This document shows positions 1-11,447 of a stretch of 64,000 bases of DNA, one piece after another. The position numbers were made by a program, and so were the translations under genes. Source of the DNA: Hibiscus mutabilis (taxonomy: Eukaryota; Streptophyta; Magnoliopsida; Malvales; Malvaceae); the NCBI GenBank assembly GCA_019671005.1, contig CM033725.1:33812678-33876677 (forward strand). Direction: 5' to 3'. Numbering within the stretch: position 1 is the stretch's first letter; each line of letters starts with the position of its first letter. The notes beneath the pieces are model-generated. The model made no database searches. It saw nothing but the letters and a program-made list of their open reading frames with translations, and had not been told where the DNA came from.

Positions 1-358
1 GAAATTGAAAATGATTTTCTTCTGAAAACAAAAGTGGATTTTGAAAACCAAAATGAAATTTTGAAAAATGATTTAGAGTTTTCAAAAACAAGCAATGATG
101 TTTTAGAAAAAAAATCTTGATTTGAAAGTTAAGCTTGAAAGCTTAACAAAAGATAATGAAATTATTTTCAATAATTCATCTTGTCACATAATGGAAAAAT
201 GCTCACATTGCCATTATCATGGTCATTCTATACATACTTACCCTATAAAGAAGAAAAAATCTTATATGATTATAAAAGTATGGGTTTCTAAGGGAACTAA
301 AGACATTGTGACTAATGTAAATGAATCCAAAGCAATTTGGATACCAAAAACCAAGTAA
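1..358 (+). pseudogene. Copia-type gag C-terminus, decayed
   Basis: The plus strand encodes a Glu/Lys/Asn-rich coiled-coil-like stretch. After a frameshift near position 112 it continues into a degenerate zinc-knuckle region (CSHCHYHGHS, with the final Cys replaced by Tyr in HTYP). A tail follows with the pattern VSKGTKDIVTN and KAIWIPK. Plant Ty1/copia polyproteins have this kind of segment (WVPKGT...IWVPK) between the gag zinc knuckle and the protease. The frame stops at 358, and no protease, integrase or RT follows before the polypurine tract at about 1000. The copy is therefore an internal-deletion derivative. The 5' part lies outside the window. Confidence 0.7.
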
Positions 359-1006
359 ATGTCTTTTGTAGGTGTGTTGGAGAAATGGAAAACAATGCAA
401 AGATATGGAAATGCTCTAGTCACACAAGTGAAGAAATTGGGTAACCTCTAAGCTTAATGCTTTTATTGTCTATATCTTTGGTTATCTAATTTTTGTTTGA
501 CTAATAATCATGCATTTGAGCTTTTATTTCAATATCTAAATGGCATGACATTACTTGAGTTCTTTATGCACATGAGTCTAATGATTTTATTCATGTGTTT
601 GCATAAAGATGTTTAAAGTCTTGGATACAATTGAATTTCTTTTGCTCTTAATTTAATTTTATCTTGAAATTCAATATTTTCTTAAAGTGTCAAGCATTTG
701 TGCCTTAATTTGATTTAAAGTGGAATGCTTTGAGTAAGGAGGAGCCTATTTTAAAACAAAACTCGTAATTTTCATTAAAAAAACTCTCCATTGTTATGGA
801 TTTAAAAAGTTTTCAAACTTTGGTTTGAACCATTTTTGATATAACAAAAAGGGGGAGAATGGTTTGAAAAATAGAATTTTCAAATGAATAAGGGGGAGCT
901 TTAACTACATTTAAATTTTAAAATCTTATTCAAAACTTATTTTTACAAAGGGGGAATCCCAAAAAAAAATTTCAAGTTGGTTTTATTATATCAAAAAGGG
1001 AGAGAT
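359..1006 (+). other. Copia 3' internal non-coding region with polypurine tracts
   Basis: No gene is seen. The stretch carries several purine runs of the type AAAAAGGGGGAG (near 850, 890 and 945). The last, AAAAAGGGAGAGAT at 993-1006, directly abuts the TGTTAGG start of the LTR. It is the expected polypurine tract for plus-strand priming of a Copia element. Confidence 0.6.
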
Positions 1007-2038
1007 TGTTAGGATATTTATTTTGATAAAATAATTAAAAATTAGTTTTGGACTAAATTGAAAAGATTTCAAAAATGATTTTAAGTCCAAACAACTTGAA
1101 AATATTGTTTGATGGGTTTTATAAGGTTTTGGAAAGGTTTAAAACATTTTTAAAGTAGCTAAAATCAAGTTTTCAGCTTGACTGTACCGATACGGTATAC
1201 CCCGTATCGATACACTTTAGGGTTTCAACTACAAAAAATTTCCAGTAGCCAAAACTCGTACCGGTACAAGCTTGGTTACGGAAGGGCGTGCTTTGATACA
1301 CAATGTAGCATACCGATACGCTATGTTTGCAAAACCCCCAACGGCTATTTTCATGACAGGTCGTACCGATACACAAAGCCTGAAGCGCGCACAACGTCTA
1401 CAACGGCTAGTAGACGTACCGATACGTTACCCCGCGTATCGATACGAGCTACACCAGAACTAAAATTTCAGTATGGAAATCAGTCCCAACGACTCCAATT
1501 CAATTCCAATGGTCACCAATAGCTAGGAACTCATTACAAACATAAATACAAGCCTTGGAACACTTGAAGAGGGTTATAGAATACGTCCAAGCAAAATGAT
1601 CAAGAGAATTTGATACCAAATCTTATTCTTCATTTCTCTTTTACATAGTTTTATAGAGTGCTTAAATTGTAAATCTTTGTACACTCTTGTGAGCTTCAAT
1701 TTGTGTAAACACCCACCTAGTGAGGTACTTAGTTTACCAAACAAATCCCTTGTAAAAGGAGAGGTTCTAGTTTAGCCTTAGACAAAAACTAGAGTGGTTC
1801 TATCTTAGCCATTAAAAGATAGGATTGTAAAGGTTTCCTCATAAGCTTTGAAAAGGGGACGAATTCATAGTGAATTGAGAAATCCTTAGTTGTGTGCTAA
1901 GGTAGTGGATGTAGGCTTAGTTTAGAAACCGAACCACTCTAAAATCATCGTGCTATTTGTCAATCTTTTTATCAGTTTTAGCCAATTCATCAAAGGAGAA
2001 CTTCAACCCTCTTAACACAAGATCGAAAGGGAGCAACA
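1007..2038 (+). repeat. Copia LTR (3' LTR)
   Basis: Begins with TGTTAGGATATTT immediately after a polypurine tract, the usual start of plant Copia LTRs. The end is set by eye at an AACA-3' terminus (2035-2038, giving TGTT...AACA); an alternative end is 2017. Positions 1180-1455 contain a cluster of near-palindromic GTACCGATAC / GTATCGATAC decamers. No second LTR is visible, so the boundaries and target duplication cannot be confirmed. Confidence 0.6.
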
Positions 2039-2137
2039 AGGTTTTTTAGTTACAAAAGAGCTCCACTTTAAATTAAATCATTTAAACATTCAACTTTATA
2101 AATAAAATTTCAAAAGTAAGAATTACAGACTCAACCA

Positions 2138-4812
2138 TGTAAGGTCATATGAATACATAGCCCACTAAACATAAGTACCGTACTCAGAAAGCCTCCACAT
2201 GTTGGAATCTCGTACTAATAGTGCTCTTTGATCCCACAATCCGACGATCAACCTACGCACGGAAACAACTATTTCGAGCGCTGAGCTTACAAAGTTCAGT
2301 GGTACACATCTAATCTACTATACTTCATGTTAATCATAAACATAAGCATGCAAGCTAGTACGAGCAATAAAGAGAGATAAATAAACACATGGCCCTACCA
2401 CCAGTCGCTTAACACACATGTTCTCATCATATAAATCATTATACATGGCCCACAAGGCCCAACCATACTCGGGATCTCACTAAATCATCTGAGTGAAAGC
2501 ACACAAGTCATACCACAAACATAGAGTGACGCCCGCATCCACATAGCTTTGGGATTGTACACTCTGAGTGGGGCCCGCGTCCACACAATATCAGGATCCT
2601 ACACTCTGAGTAAGGCTCGCGTCCGCACAACATTGGGATCCTATACTTGTAGGGATGAGACATGCGTCTACACAACACCGGGACCCTACAACCATGGTCG
2701 GGATCTTTCATCAAACATCTTCGAATAAGGCTCACGTCCACACGACATAGGGATCTTACATTTGGAAGTCTACAACCATGGTGTTGCAACACACTCAAAC
2801 TCTCACTAGGTATCTGGATTCCACCAATCAACAAGACCCAACCACACAAGTGCTCTTACTTGGCACATAACCACACACGATCCACCAAGGACCCCTATGG
2901 TTGTTATTACAAACAAGACACTCAACATTTACCAATTTATTACTCATTAGGCTCTTATATGAAGTTAAATTCTCAGTTTCTCAGTTTTACTTTTTATTTT
3001 ACCTCGTTAGTAGCCCATTGGGCCTTAGTCCTCGAATTGTGGGACCCCAAACTCAAACGTAATTTCTGAGCAGATTGCCCAACGAGTATCGATAATCGCT
3101 TAAGGGTATCGATACGCTTCTATGGTTACCGATACCCACCTATGCGTATCGATACTCGACTTGCACGTTAAGAGGTTTAATCCAAACCCTGTACCGATAC
3201 ACGAGGCCGTATATCGATACACCATTGGCACCGATACGCCCACAAGCATACCGATGCTTAAATTTGCTACTGGAAATCTTTAATTTCTAAAAGTATCGGT
3301 ACCGATTCAACCCCAAATCGCGTACCGATACAGCCAAAGCTCATATCGATACCCTATTCACAGGTTCATATAATTTCCTTGAATTACAATATTACAATGC
3401 TTATTCGATCCTTAAGTTTTATAAAAGTTATTAGGGTTTGTTTATTAATGTATTCATTCAATTAACATTACTTACCGACTTTATACTCATTTATTCGAAT
3501 ATTACCATTATTCATCTCTTACACAGTTTCCATCAAATACATTAATCTATTCGAGCAAGTAAATAAGGTATCACGATTATCAATAAATCAACAATCATCC
3601 AATATCACACAAGCATCACAAACGACCTACACTGTCTCTAAAGTCTCCACTAGTCTCATCATATCCGTAACATCATCATGCATCTCAAAATATATCAAGT
3701 CTCATGATATCGGTCCATAACATGCGTATTCATCATCTACCTATTTTGCGAACACTAACAAGCAAGGTAATCACATTTATGATGCTCATAAAGCAATATG
3801 AGTTTGAGGTGTACTAACCTTAAGTTGATTTCACTAAAATCCTCATCCGAGCTTCCCGAATATTCCACTTTATCCAATTTCCGATCCCGAATAATCCTTG
3901 TATATCAACAAATACGAAATTACATTAATTTATGTATCCCCTATTCAACTCACAAGGTCAAATGCACAAAATAGCTTACCGGGTTCGAATTTGGCAAAAT
4001 GGAATGCGTCATTGGATTTGAAATGTCGAGAAACCCCAGGGTAGGGTTCCCCCAAAAAAAGTCAACGCTCGGTCAACGGCTAGTCAAAAGTGGTCAAGGA
4101 TGCTGGCTGATCTGTGCGACGCAGGTGCACAACAGCTATGGTGCGCTTGCGAGCCTAGATCCAGTGTGCGCATGTGCAGAGGAGCATGGTGCACACTAGC
4201 TACCTGGACAACACTCACTCTCAACCGCCGGAGAGTGCGGCGCATGTTGCGGCTTCCGGTGGCGGCAAGCTCCAGTCCGACATATTTTTGGTTGGGGAAT
4301 TCGATAGTGAACTTCATTTTTGATTTTGAACACTAGAATATGGCTAACTCGAATAACTCAAATCTTCTTTTTCTTCACCCCTCCAACGACAACTCCGACG
4401 GCGATTCAGAAACTACCAACCAACTCGTTTCGACGAGATGAACGCGATGGTGTAGGAGGTGTCATGCACAACGGCTTCAGCGGCAGTAGATCGAGCCTCA
4501 AAACTTCCCCCTTACTTTTTCTCTTTTCCCTTTTTTTTCTCTTTCCTAAAATATCTTATTTCTCTCCTTTTCTTTCTCCCTCCATCAAATCATTAGCCCT
4601 CTTTTATTTATTTATTTATTTATTATTATTATTATTTTAAAACCTTATACTTTTCTTTTCCTTTCTTTTTAAATCATCCCCACACATATTATCTCTTTTA
4701 ATTTATCACAAAGCTCAAATCAAACTATCCTTAATTTGGGCTTCCAAACATAAGGACCAAATAAATTGGGCCTGGGCCCAATTTTGCAAAGTCCACAATT
4801 TGGATCGTTACA
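2138..4812 (-). repeat. Ty3/gypsy-type LTR, minus strand, probably solo
   Basis: Read on the minus strand it starts TGTAACGATCC (plus-strand end GGATCGTTACA at 4802-4812), a common gypsy LTR start. It can be ended at GACCTTACA (2138-2146), giving imperfect terminal inverted repeats. It contains a tandem-repeat block (2520-2765), a cluster of GTATCGATAC decamers (3075-3355) and a T-rich tract near 4610. Neither a primer-binding site nor a polypurine tract adjoins it, so a solo LTR is the simplest reading. The flanking five bases do not match, so the left boundary is uncertain. Confidence 0.5.
2520..2765. repeat. Tandem repeat block inside gypsy LTR
   Basis: Four to five degenerate copies of a unit of about 46-60 bp. 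Each has the pattern CACTCTGAGT-GGG-CCCGCGTCCACACAA followed by a GGGATC(C/T)-TA segment. Copies are recognisable near 2525, 2560, 2605, 2660 and 2725. It lies within the minus-strand LTR and encodes nothing recognisable. Confidence 0.6.
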
Positions 4813-5160
4813 GATTAACTGTCTTCTGTACCCATACTCGATGGTCCGTACCGGTTCCAATTAAAAATTCAAATTTCAGTAACCTAACCTCGTACAGGTA
4901 CTAGTATTTGTACCGGTACTGAGCAAGCACCATACTAGTACTATGGACATCGTACCGATACACCATGACCAAATATTTTCCAGTAACTAATTTTAGTATC
5001 GATACACCCTGAACATAAAGGTTCATTTTAGTCCAGCCGTACCGATACGCTCTGCACCATATTGCATATCTAAAATCCAAATTCCATTTTTGATTCCTTT
5101 CCAAGAGATTTAAAATCATTCTTAACACGGTGCCATCGATTTATACTTACTGAGGTAAAT
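4813..5160. repeat. LTR-like remnant with GTACCGATAC decamers
   Basis: The remnant contains at least six copies of the GTACCGRTAC / GTATCGATAC motif (near 4846, 4891, 4912, 4950, 4997 and 5037). They sit in a context resembling the Copia LTR at 1180-1500, such as TTTCCAGTA beside each cluster. It may be a diverged LTR piece separated by the 2138-4812 insertion. No boundaries are visible. Confidence 0.35.
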
Positions 5161-5437
5161 TAGTCATGTATTGGCCTTTATAAAATCCTATGTTCTTAGT
5201 CTAATGTTTCAAAGATACATAATTTAAAGGACAATGTGTACTTCAAAACAACTTCTAGTTATAGTTATGACTTTTTCATAACTTATGATTCAAACTTATA
5301 CTTTATCATATCATGCATACAAGACATATCACATTTCCCTAAGCATATCTTGACTTAGCAGTTAGCAACACTTTAGTTGTACTTTTAGGTTTAACAAAGC
5401 TTAGCAAAACCTAACCAAACTAAGCATATTATAAATT

Positions 5438-5700
5438 GGAAAAAACTTTGATACACAAGCCGTGTAAACTTTACTTTATGCGCGCTTTTTAATTTTAGGG
5501 GTTAGGGTTTTAGTTTAGGGTTTAGGTTGTAGGGTTTAGAATTTAAGGTTAGTGTTTAGAATTTAGTGGATAAGGTTTAAGGTTTAGGGTTTAGTTTTTT
5601 AGGGTTAAGGTTAGGAATTTAGGATTTGGGTTTTTATAATGTAAATACACAAGCTTGTGTAAAATTAATTTTACACAGCCTCTGTATCAAAGTTTTACCC
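5438..5700. mobile_element. MULE-type MITE, 263 bp, with 9-bp target duplication
   Basis: The exact 9-bp direct repeat TTATAAATT lies at 5429-5437 and 5701-5709. The ends between them are inverted repeats: GGAAAAAACTTTGATACA on the left and GGGTAAAACTTTGATACA in reverse complement on the right. They continue imperfectly through GTGTAAA. A 9-bp duplication is typical of Mutator-like elements. The interior (5490-5640) is a degenerate run of TTTAGGG-like heptamers and there is no coding capacity. A related end sequence appears near 17045-17075. Confidence 0.75.
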
Positions 5701-7045
5701 TTATAAATTTACCACCAAACATAAATATGAAGTCTATTACATGTGATCCGTTTATTTCTCATTTGTTTTAAAACTCGTTCATATAATTAGATTATCATGG
5801 AATCATAATCAAGCATTCAATTCCTCATAGTTCCATTATCGACCATTTAATCCAATCATAATATCATCCAAAATTATGTTTATCATAATACAACTGACAT
5901 GTTTAGATCATATGCTACCATTTAAGAGTTCATCAAGAAAACATTTTTAATTTATTCAAAAATGAATGTATATAATTTATACTTGTAAAATATAGAACTA
6001 ATAAAACGATCGTTTTAAATTATACGAGAAACGAAGAACACGAATTTTATGGAGTGAAAATCCCATGTGTCATTTTCTTCTATCAACCAAGAAAATCAAA
6101 ATACATTTACAAGTTGGTCCATTTGTTATCCAGGTAGGCCTAGCCTGTGTCATATGGTCCCCTAATGTGGATGGTCCAAATCACTCCACCACTTGGAATT
6201 TGGGACCACTGCATAAAATCCAATCAATCAAACGGTTGGTCCACCCAATAAATTCTTAATTTGCTTTGACCACCCATATATATTGAAGCAAATACGTGTA
6301 ATTATAAAAACAATTACGATCAATATATTTCAAAATTAAAAGCAAAGAATTTATCAAAAAAAAATTAAAAGCAAAGAATTTATCAAAAAAAATTAAAAGT
6401 AAAGATGGTGTGGATAACCCATAAAGGAAGTGAAGGCAACCAAGGACTAAGGAGATCTTGGTTTGCTACACTGACTTGATTGCCTTTAAACATAACTCCT
6501 TGATTTATTGTTTTACCATATCTTTTGCATTTATTTGTCATGATTTTTGGTGTAAACTAATTCAACGTTGTTCTTAATCCACAAAATTTAGCTTATCTAA
6601 TTGATTATGAATTTTAATTTTTATGAGGTGTTATGGTGGTTAGATATGTTTGGTATAATCTCGAATAAAAGTTCAACTTAATTTGCCTTTTCAATGGGAG
6701 GAGCGCTTTTTATTTCAACTAAGTTTGAAACAATTATGTTTATATTTTATGTGTGTTTTAATTGTTATAGTTGATACGAGTTGATATTTTTTAGATTATT
6801 TGGGAAATTAATTTGAATACCTAATAATTATCCAGTATAATATTAGTACTTAGTAGTTTAGTTGAACTGGTATGGTATTATTTATTTGTCTATATTATTA
6901 TCTACTATAATATTAGTAGTCTAGTTGAATTTGTATGTTTTTAAGTGAATTGTTAAAAATACTATATATTAGTAGTGTAATATTTGAAAATGTTTCTAAT
7001 GTAGTAGAATATTAGTAGTTGAATCGTTATTGTTTAGAACAAAAA
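5701..7045. other. AT-rich intergenic DNA
   Basis: No gene is recognised. Positions 6333-6405 hold three near-perfect copies of a 26-29 bp unit (AAAATTAAAAGCAAAGAATT followed by TATCAAAA). The rest is unique-looking AT-rich sequence; the open frame at 6065-6259 has no recognisable domain. Confidence 0.5.
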
Positions 7046-7945
7046 TCTTCTGCCTTCTAATCATGCCTCATTATATACACCAAACTAAAAAACATTTAAA
7101 AATTAAATTCTAAACCTTAACCCTAATTTTTACATCTTTAATCCTAAACCCTAAACCCACTATTTTAAAGTGGAGGCACCAAAGGAGGCATGGTTACGAG
7201 GCATGCGATTTCTATCGTATTGAAACAAAAATCCTTTGCCTCCTAACCATGCCTCCTTATATACCTCACACTAAAAAAACACTTAAAAATTAAATTCTAA
7301 ACCCTAACCCTAATTTCTACACCCTAAACCCTACTCCCTAAAAAACACCATGCTCCTAATTTCCTAAAACACAACCTAAACCCTAAACCTACTATTTTGA
7401 AGTGGAGGCACCAAAGGAGGCGTGGTTAGGAGGCAGACGATTTCCATCCTATTGAAACAAAAATCCTCTCCTAACCATGGCTCCTTATATACCTCACACT
7501 AAAAAAACACTTCAAATTAAATTCTAAACCTACCCCTAATTTCCACATCTTAAACCCTAAACCCTAAAAATACACCATACCCTTAATTCCCTAAACTCTA
7601 ACCCTAAACCTTAAACCCACTATTTTGAAGTGGAGGCACCAAAGGAGGCATGGTTAGGAGGCAAACGATTTCCGTCCTATTGGAACAAAAATTTTTTGCC
7701 TCCTAACAATGCCTCCTTATATACCTCACACTAAAAAACACTTAAAAATTAAATTCTAAACCCTAACCCTAATTTTCACATCATAAACCCTATACCCTAA
7801 AAATACATCCTACCCCTAAACCATAACATTAAACTCTAAACCTACTCTTTTAAAGTGGAGGCACCAAAGGAGGCATGGTTAGAAGGCAGACGATTTCCAT
7901 CCTATTGAAACAAAAACCCTCTACCTCCTAACCATACCTCTTTGT
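7046..7945. repeat. Tandem array of foldback units
   Basis: Four full units and one partial unit, spaced about 182, 230, 227 and 225 bp. Each unit has a left arm TGCCTCCTAACCATGCCTCC and a right arm that is its inverted complement, about 22 bp. Arms lie at 7051-7072/7182-7203, 7237-7258/7414-7435, 7464-7486/7642-7663 and 7697-7718/7866-7888; a lone left arm is at 7922-7943. Between the arms lie telomere-like CCCTAAA/CCCTAA runs and a conserved ACTATTTTGAAGTGGAGGCA segment. Between units is a conserved spacer (GATTTCCATCCTATTG). There is no coding capacity. Confidence 0.8.
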
Positions 7946-8177
7946 ATACCCTAATATTTAGATTTTGTTTTAAAACATTTGAAAATAGTTGTTGTGAACC
8001 GAGTACTTTTACATAGTTTTTTAAAGACGACGTTACCTCAAGAACTGTTATTACGACTTCAAGATAAGCACCAGCATAGTAAATCTAGTATATAAATTTA
8101 TAATTATTTAATTATTTATAGATTAATTATAGTATTAGCAACATTATTAAAAATAATTGAATGACTTTTTTTTGTAG

Positions 8178-8890
8178 AAGGTGGAACATGACTTTCATCA
8201 TTGAGGGATGAAGAACCTAAAGCCACAACTACGAATAGTTTGGTTTTTGGAACAAGCCAAGTTTTACGATGCGACCTCACTTCGTGGCTATAAGCTTGTT
8301 CCGATGGTGACTAGTGGGTTGACAGAACATTGGAGACTCAAGATGTATATGTTCTTTTTCTCGTGCAAGAAATGTACGATAAGTCTAGAAGATGCAGTGA
8401 CACAACTCGGTGTTTCAGTAAGCCGTATGTCAGTTGTGGCTCAAAATAATTATAATGTTGATGAAATTTGCTATAAGTTCTTGGGGAAGGTGCCACCTGA
8501 AGATGTGGTAGAAGGTTTGCGTATGAGAATGACATGGTTGGAGCATGAGTTAAACATCACAAACGATTCCACCCAGAAAAAATAAAATATGTTGCTCAAG
8601 CATATATTCTATAACTTATCGATGGGATATTGAAGCCAGAGAAATCTGAGGATATGGTTCACACGCAGTACCTCCTATTCTTGGAATTTTTTGAAGCCCA
8701 TACATTATAGTTGATGGTCGACAGTTTTGGCTTTTTTGTACAACGATATGTCCAAAACATTCATGTCGAATGAGTTGAGAAAAGAAAAAATTGGTGGATG
8801 TTTGATTTTATTGCAATCATGGGCATGATATAGGCTTTTAATTCTTACAACAATAACCCGCAAACCGGTTGAGTTCCCCGTTGTTGCAAG
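8178..8890 (+). pseudogene. Plant mobile domain (PMD) protein, N-terminal exon, decayed
   Basis: The frame from 8208 includes LTEHWRLKMYMFFFSCKKCT followed by ISLEDAVTQLGVSVSR. This corresponds to the PMD (aminotransferase-like plant mobile domain) signature LxERWRPETHTFHLPxGECTxTLxDVxxQLGLPVxG. After a stop at 8583 the same family continues in another frame (ILYLIDGILKPEKSEDMVHT, then EKRKNWWMFDFIAIMGM), matching the PMD core. An acceptor-like TTTGTAG precedes 8178 and a donor-like AAG|GTAATT follows 8890. PMD genes occur both as host silencing factors (MAIN/MAIL1) and inside transposons. This copy has stops and frameshifts and is split by insertions. Confidence 0.7.
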
Positions 8891-8959
8891 GTAATTTTCT
8901 TATTTTAATTCATAAGTAAACATGCATTTATTGAAATGCATATGAAATTAGAGATAAAT

Positions 8960-9545
8960 GCATGATTTTTTTTAGAAAAGAAAATAAGCCTCGTTAAATC
9001 CCTTCGTAAACACGATCAATCCAAGAATTGATCACTTTCGCGAAAGGGAAAAAAAAGTACCCAACATTACTATTAAACAATTAAACAGTAAGTACATAGA
9101 TTCACCACATAAACTAAACCCAATAATACACGAATAAACACCCCTTGAGTGACTAAGCTGAATACAACCCAAACACCCAATTGAGCATTGACATGGAACT
9201 CAAAAGTAGCAGCAAACTAAAAGAGCAAAATCTAAGATGTAAAACAGAAAAGGCATAGAGGATCCCAACCACGGTGAAGCACAATTGCGCCAGCTCTCCA
9301 GTTCTCACTAAGTACTCAACTAGGGTCAATAATAATCACATCTTTAGCACGAGCGATACCCCTTTTTGCCAAGTTGTCTGCTAGAATGTTGGAGTCTCTT
9401 GGAATATGGTGAATACTCTAGACAAAACCAACACATAAGCTAATGCATGAAGCAACAATGTGTTTAAAGGAACTTGGAGCTGTTTGAGGATATTGAATCC
9501 AATTAACCACATTGTTACAATGTGTTTAAGCAACAATGTGATGTG
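8960..9545 (-). mobile_element. LINE 3'-end fragment (ORF2 RNase H)
   Basis: The minus strand encodes IHHIPRDSNILADNLAKRGI, the C-terminal RNase H of plant L1-type LINE ORF2 (the usual pattern is VPREANxxADxLAKxG). Upstream is NVVNWIQYPQ. A short A-rich tail is at its 3' end (plus-strand T-run near 8968). It is 5'-truncated and lies between two PMD exon pieces, apparently within an intron. No clear target duplication was found. Confidence 0.65.
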
Positions 9546-9585
9546 TAATTTAATAATATCTTCTATTGTTTTGCTATGTGTTTAG

Positions 9586-9739
9586 GCGGCTAGAGGTAGC
9601 GCTAATGTTATTATTTCATGCCATGATGTCATTCTTATCTATTTGCTCATATTCATGTTTCAATGAAGCATAGTTGAGTGGAAGTGTATCCATTGAGCTT
9701 CGTTACCTCAGCGTTCAGAATTGTTATTTTCGTTCGCAG
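9586..9739 (+). pseudogene. PMD protein, second exon-like piece
   Basis: The piece follows an acceptor-like TATGTGTTTAG and ends at a donor-like GCAG|GTTAG. Its translation (RGSANVIISCHDVILIYLL, then VEW and SLPQRSELL) loosely matches the part of PMD proteins where a conserved Tyr-rich segment is followed by a W-x-PY and an LP motif. Two in-frame stops are present. The assignment rests on position and weak similarity only. Confidence 0.4.
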
Positions 9740-10082
9740 GTTAGTAGGTTGGCGTGCATTGTTGGAGCACCATCGGAGTAGGACTTTAGCATCGACCGAT
9801 TGTCAGAGTACAATACTTAGACTATTTGGGCTATGTATTCGTAGGACCCTATGGGTTGTATTGTAACTCTTATTTTGGATTTTAACTTATGTGTCAAATT
9901 CTTTTAAATTATTTGTTTCTAAATGGAGCTCTCATGTAACACTTTAATTGGTTTATCAACTTGAAATATTCAGACTTAATGTACTTTTATGAAATGTATT
10001 TGTTGGGCTAAATCTAGTCGCGGAATTTTTATGCATTGAGTTTGAGGCCCAATTTGTGGCATTCGGGTTGAGGATGTTACAT
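9740..10082 (+). repeat. Possible gypsy LTR 3' portion
   Basis: The stretch ends GAGGATGTTACA at about 10071-10081 after a GGCCCAATTTGTGGCATT segment, resembling the 3' terminus of Tekay-type LTRs. No internal region or partner LTR adjoins it, so the identification is tentative. Confidence 0.3.
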
Positions 10083-10912
10083 GGAAGGTAGTTTAAAAGG
10101 TTTCCTACCATTTTAAGCCATATTACCACCAAATTTAAGATTTGCCACTAATAAAGACTCAAGCATTTCAAACAACCAATTTATCAATCTAGCAAAAAGG
10201 CAATCACATTGATGATTTCCAAGAATACATAGGAGTTAGTAGTGTACTAACCTTGATTTTAAGCTGAAAAAGATTCCTCTAGCCAAGCTTCTTAAGCCTT
10301 CCTCTTCCCATGCTCCTTGGAAGATTCTCCTACCTCTTTCACTATACAAGGGGGTTGTAAATTCGGATTACAACATGTAAGCGATGAAAGGGCAACTGAA
10401 ACTTACTCTTAAGCTAGAAAAACGAGATTGACTCTTCTCCAACCCATTTTCCTCAAAAGCCCCACTAAACCCATACTTTTCATCCACCACCGAACTTAGT
10501 GATCCTTACCTCAAAACGTAGATCCTTACTAGTTGATCAACTTACCTTAAACCCAAAATTCGGGATTCGATACAACAACAATAAAGTTTACACTTTTAAC
10601 TTTGAGTTGGGGTGGGTGTTGAAGGAGAAAGAAGGTAGGAAAAGGAGATGAGAGACAAGGGTGATCTCACCATCCTTCAATTTGTAGAAAATAAAAAGGG
10701 ATTAGCCTTTCTCTTCTTTGAAGGGTAATTTACCCTATTACCCTTTATTTCTTCTTCCCCGACCAACCATAAACCCAACCCCAAGCCCAACAACACATGA
10801 AAGCCCACGAGAACCCCCATATAGGCCTTCACGACCCAACACTCGGCTTAACACCCGAGGCTCATGACTCACGTTAAACCGACCCTTGGATTCTAAAATC
10901 CGGGTCGTTACA
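10083..10912 (-). repeat. Gypsy LTR-like segment, minus strand
   Basis: On the minus strand it starts TGTAACGACCCGGATTTTAG (plus-strand end at 10912), the common TGTAACGACCC start of gypsy LTRs. Its interior (GTGTACTAACCTTGATTTTA and similar) resembles the layout of the LTR at 2138-4812. The left boundary is uncertain and no target duplication was found. Confidence 0.45.
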
Positions 10913-11447
10913 TGTTGTGTAAACCGACCCTTAGTCTTAGTTTCTTTAACTAGATTCATAGTTTAATCAATTTAGGTTTATAGCATAAGTTTCTCTTAAA
11001 AATTGAATTTGAATCCTTAGGTTAGATTCTTCATAACTTAGTCTCTTAGCTAGAACCGTAGGTTTAAGATCTTTAATAACTGACATAGTAAATAACCTTG
11101 GACTCTCATTCAGTCATTAGTCTTGGAATTATATTAATATTGAATAGTCTGTTAGGATTAACCTTTCTCTTAATATGTGCCTTTAGGATTAGAGAGCCTA
11201 GACTTTAGATTTTTTTGAGAATTTTTATATTAATCTTATGCAAGCATACATCTGAGTTACGAGAAAAAAAATATTAGTGATCAAGTAAGAACCATTTTAC
11301 GGGCATTGTGGGGGTGCTAATCCTTCCTCACACGTAATTGTGCCCTCGAACCCAAAATTTTAAACCTTTAGATTTTCTTAAGTTTCTGATCTACCTAATT
11401 AAAAGATTGGTGGTGACTTCATTATTTTGTGAGTCTTGGCTGCGACA
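10913..11447 (+). repeat. Tat/Ogre-related LTR remnant
   Basis: Positions 11300-11447 share with the Ogre-type LTR (near 38728 and 53570) the series GTGGGGGTGCTAATCCTTCC, then CGTAA, CGAACCC and GGTGGYGACTYC. This remnant ends GGCTGCGACA at 11447. It seems to be a decayed solo LTR that interrupts the PMD gene just before its next piece. The left boundary is a guess. Confidence 0.45.

Noticed and set aside
4320..4640. 106-codon frame rich in Phe, Leu and Pro
   Set aside because: It is low-complexity T-rich LTR sequence with no family match.
2138..4812. Exact target duplication around the minus-strand LTR
   Set aside because: The flanking bases (AACCA and GATTA) do not match; the similar TTACAGA words on both sides are not at equivalent positions.
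7046..7945. Possible CRISPR-like array or interstitial telomere
   Set aside because: A plant genome context, 225-bp spacing and inverted arms fit tandem foldback elements; the CCCTAAA runs are short and degenerate.
10738..10959. Gly/Arg-rich minus-strand frame
   Set aside because: It is a reading of the start of a gypsy LTR (TGTAACGACCC), not a gene.
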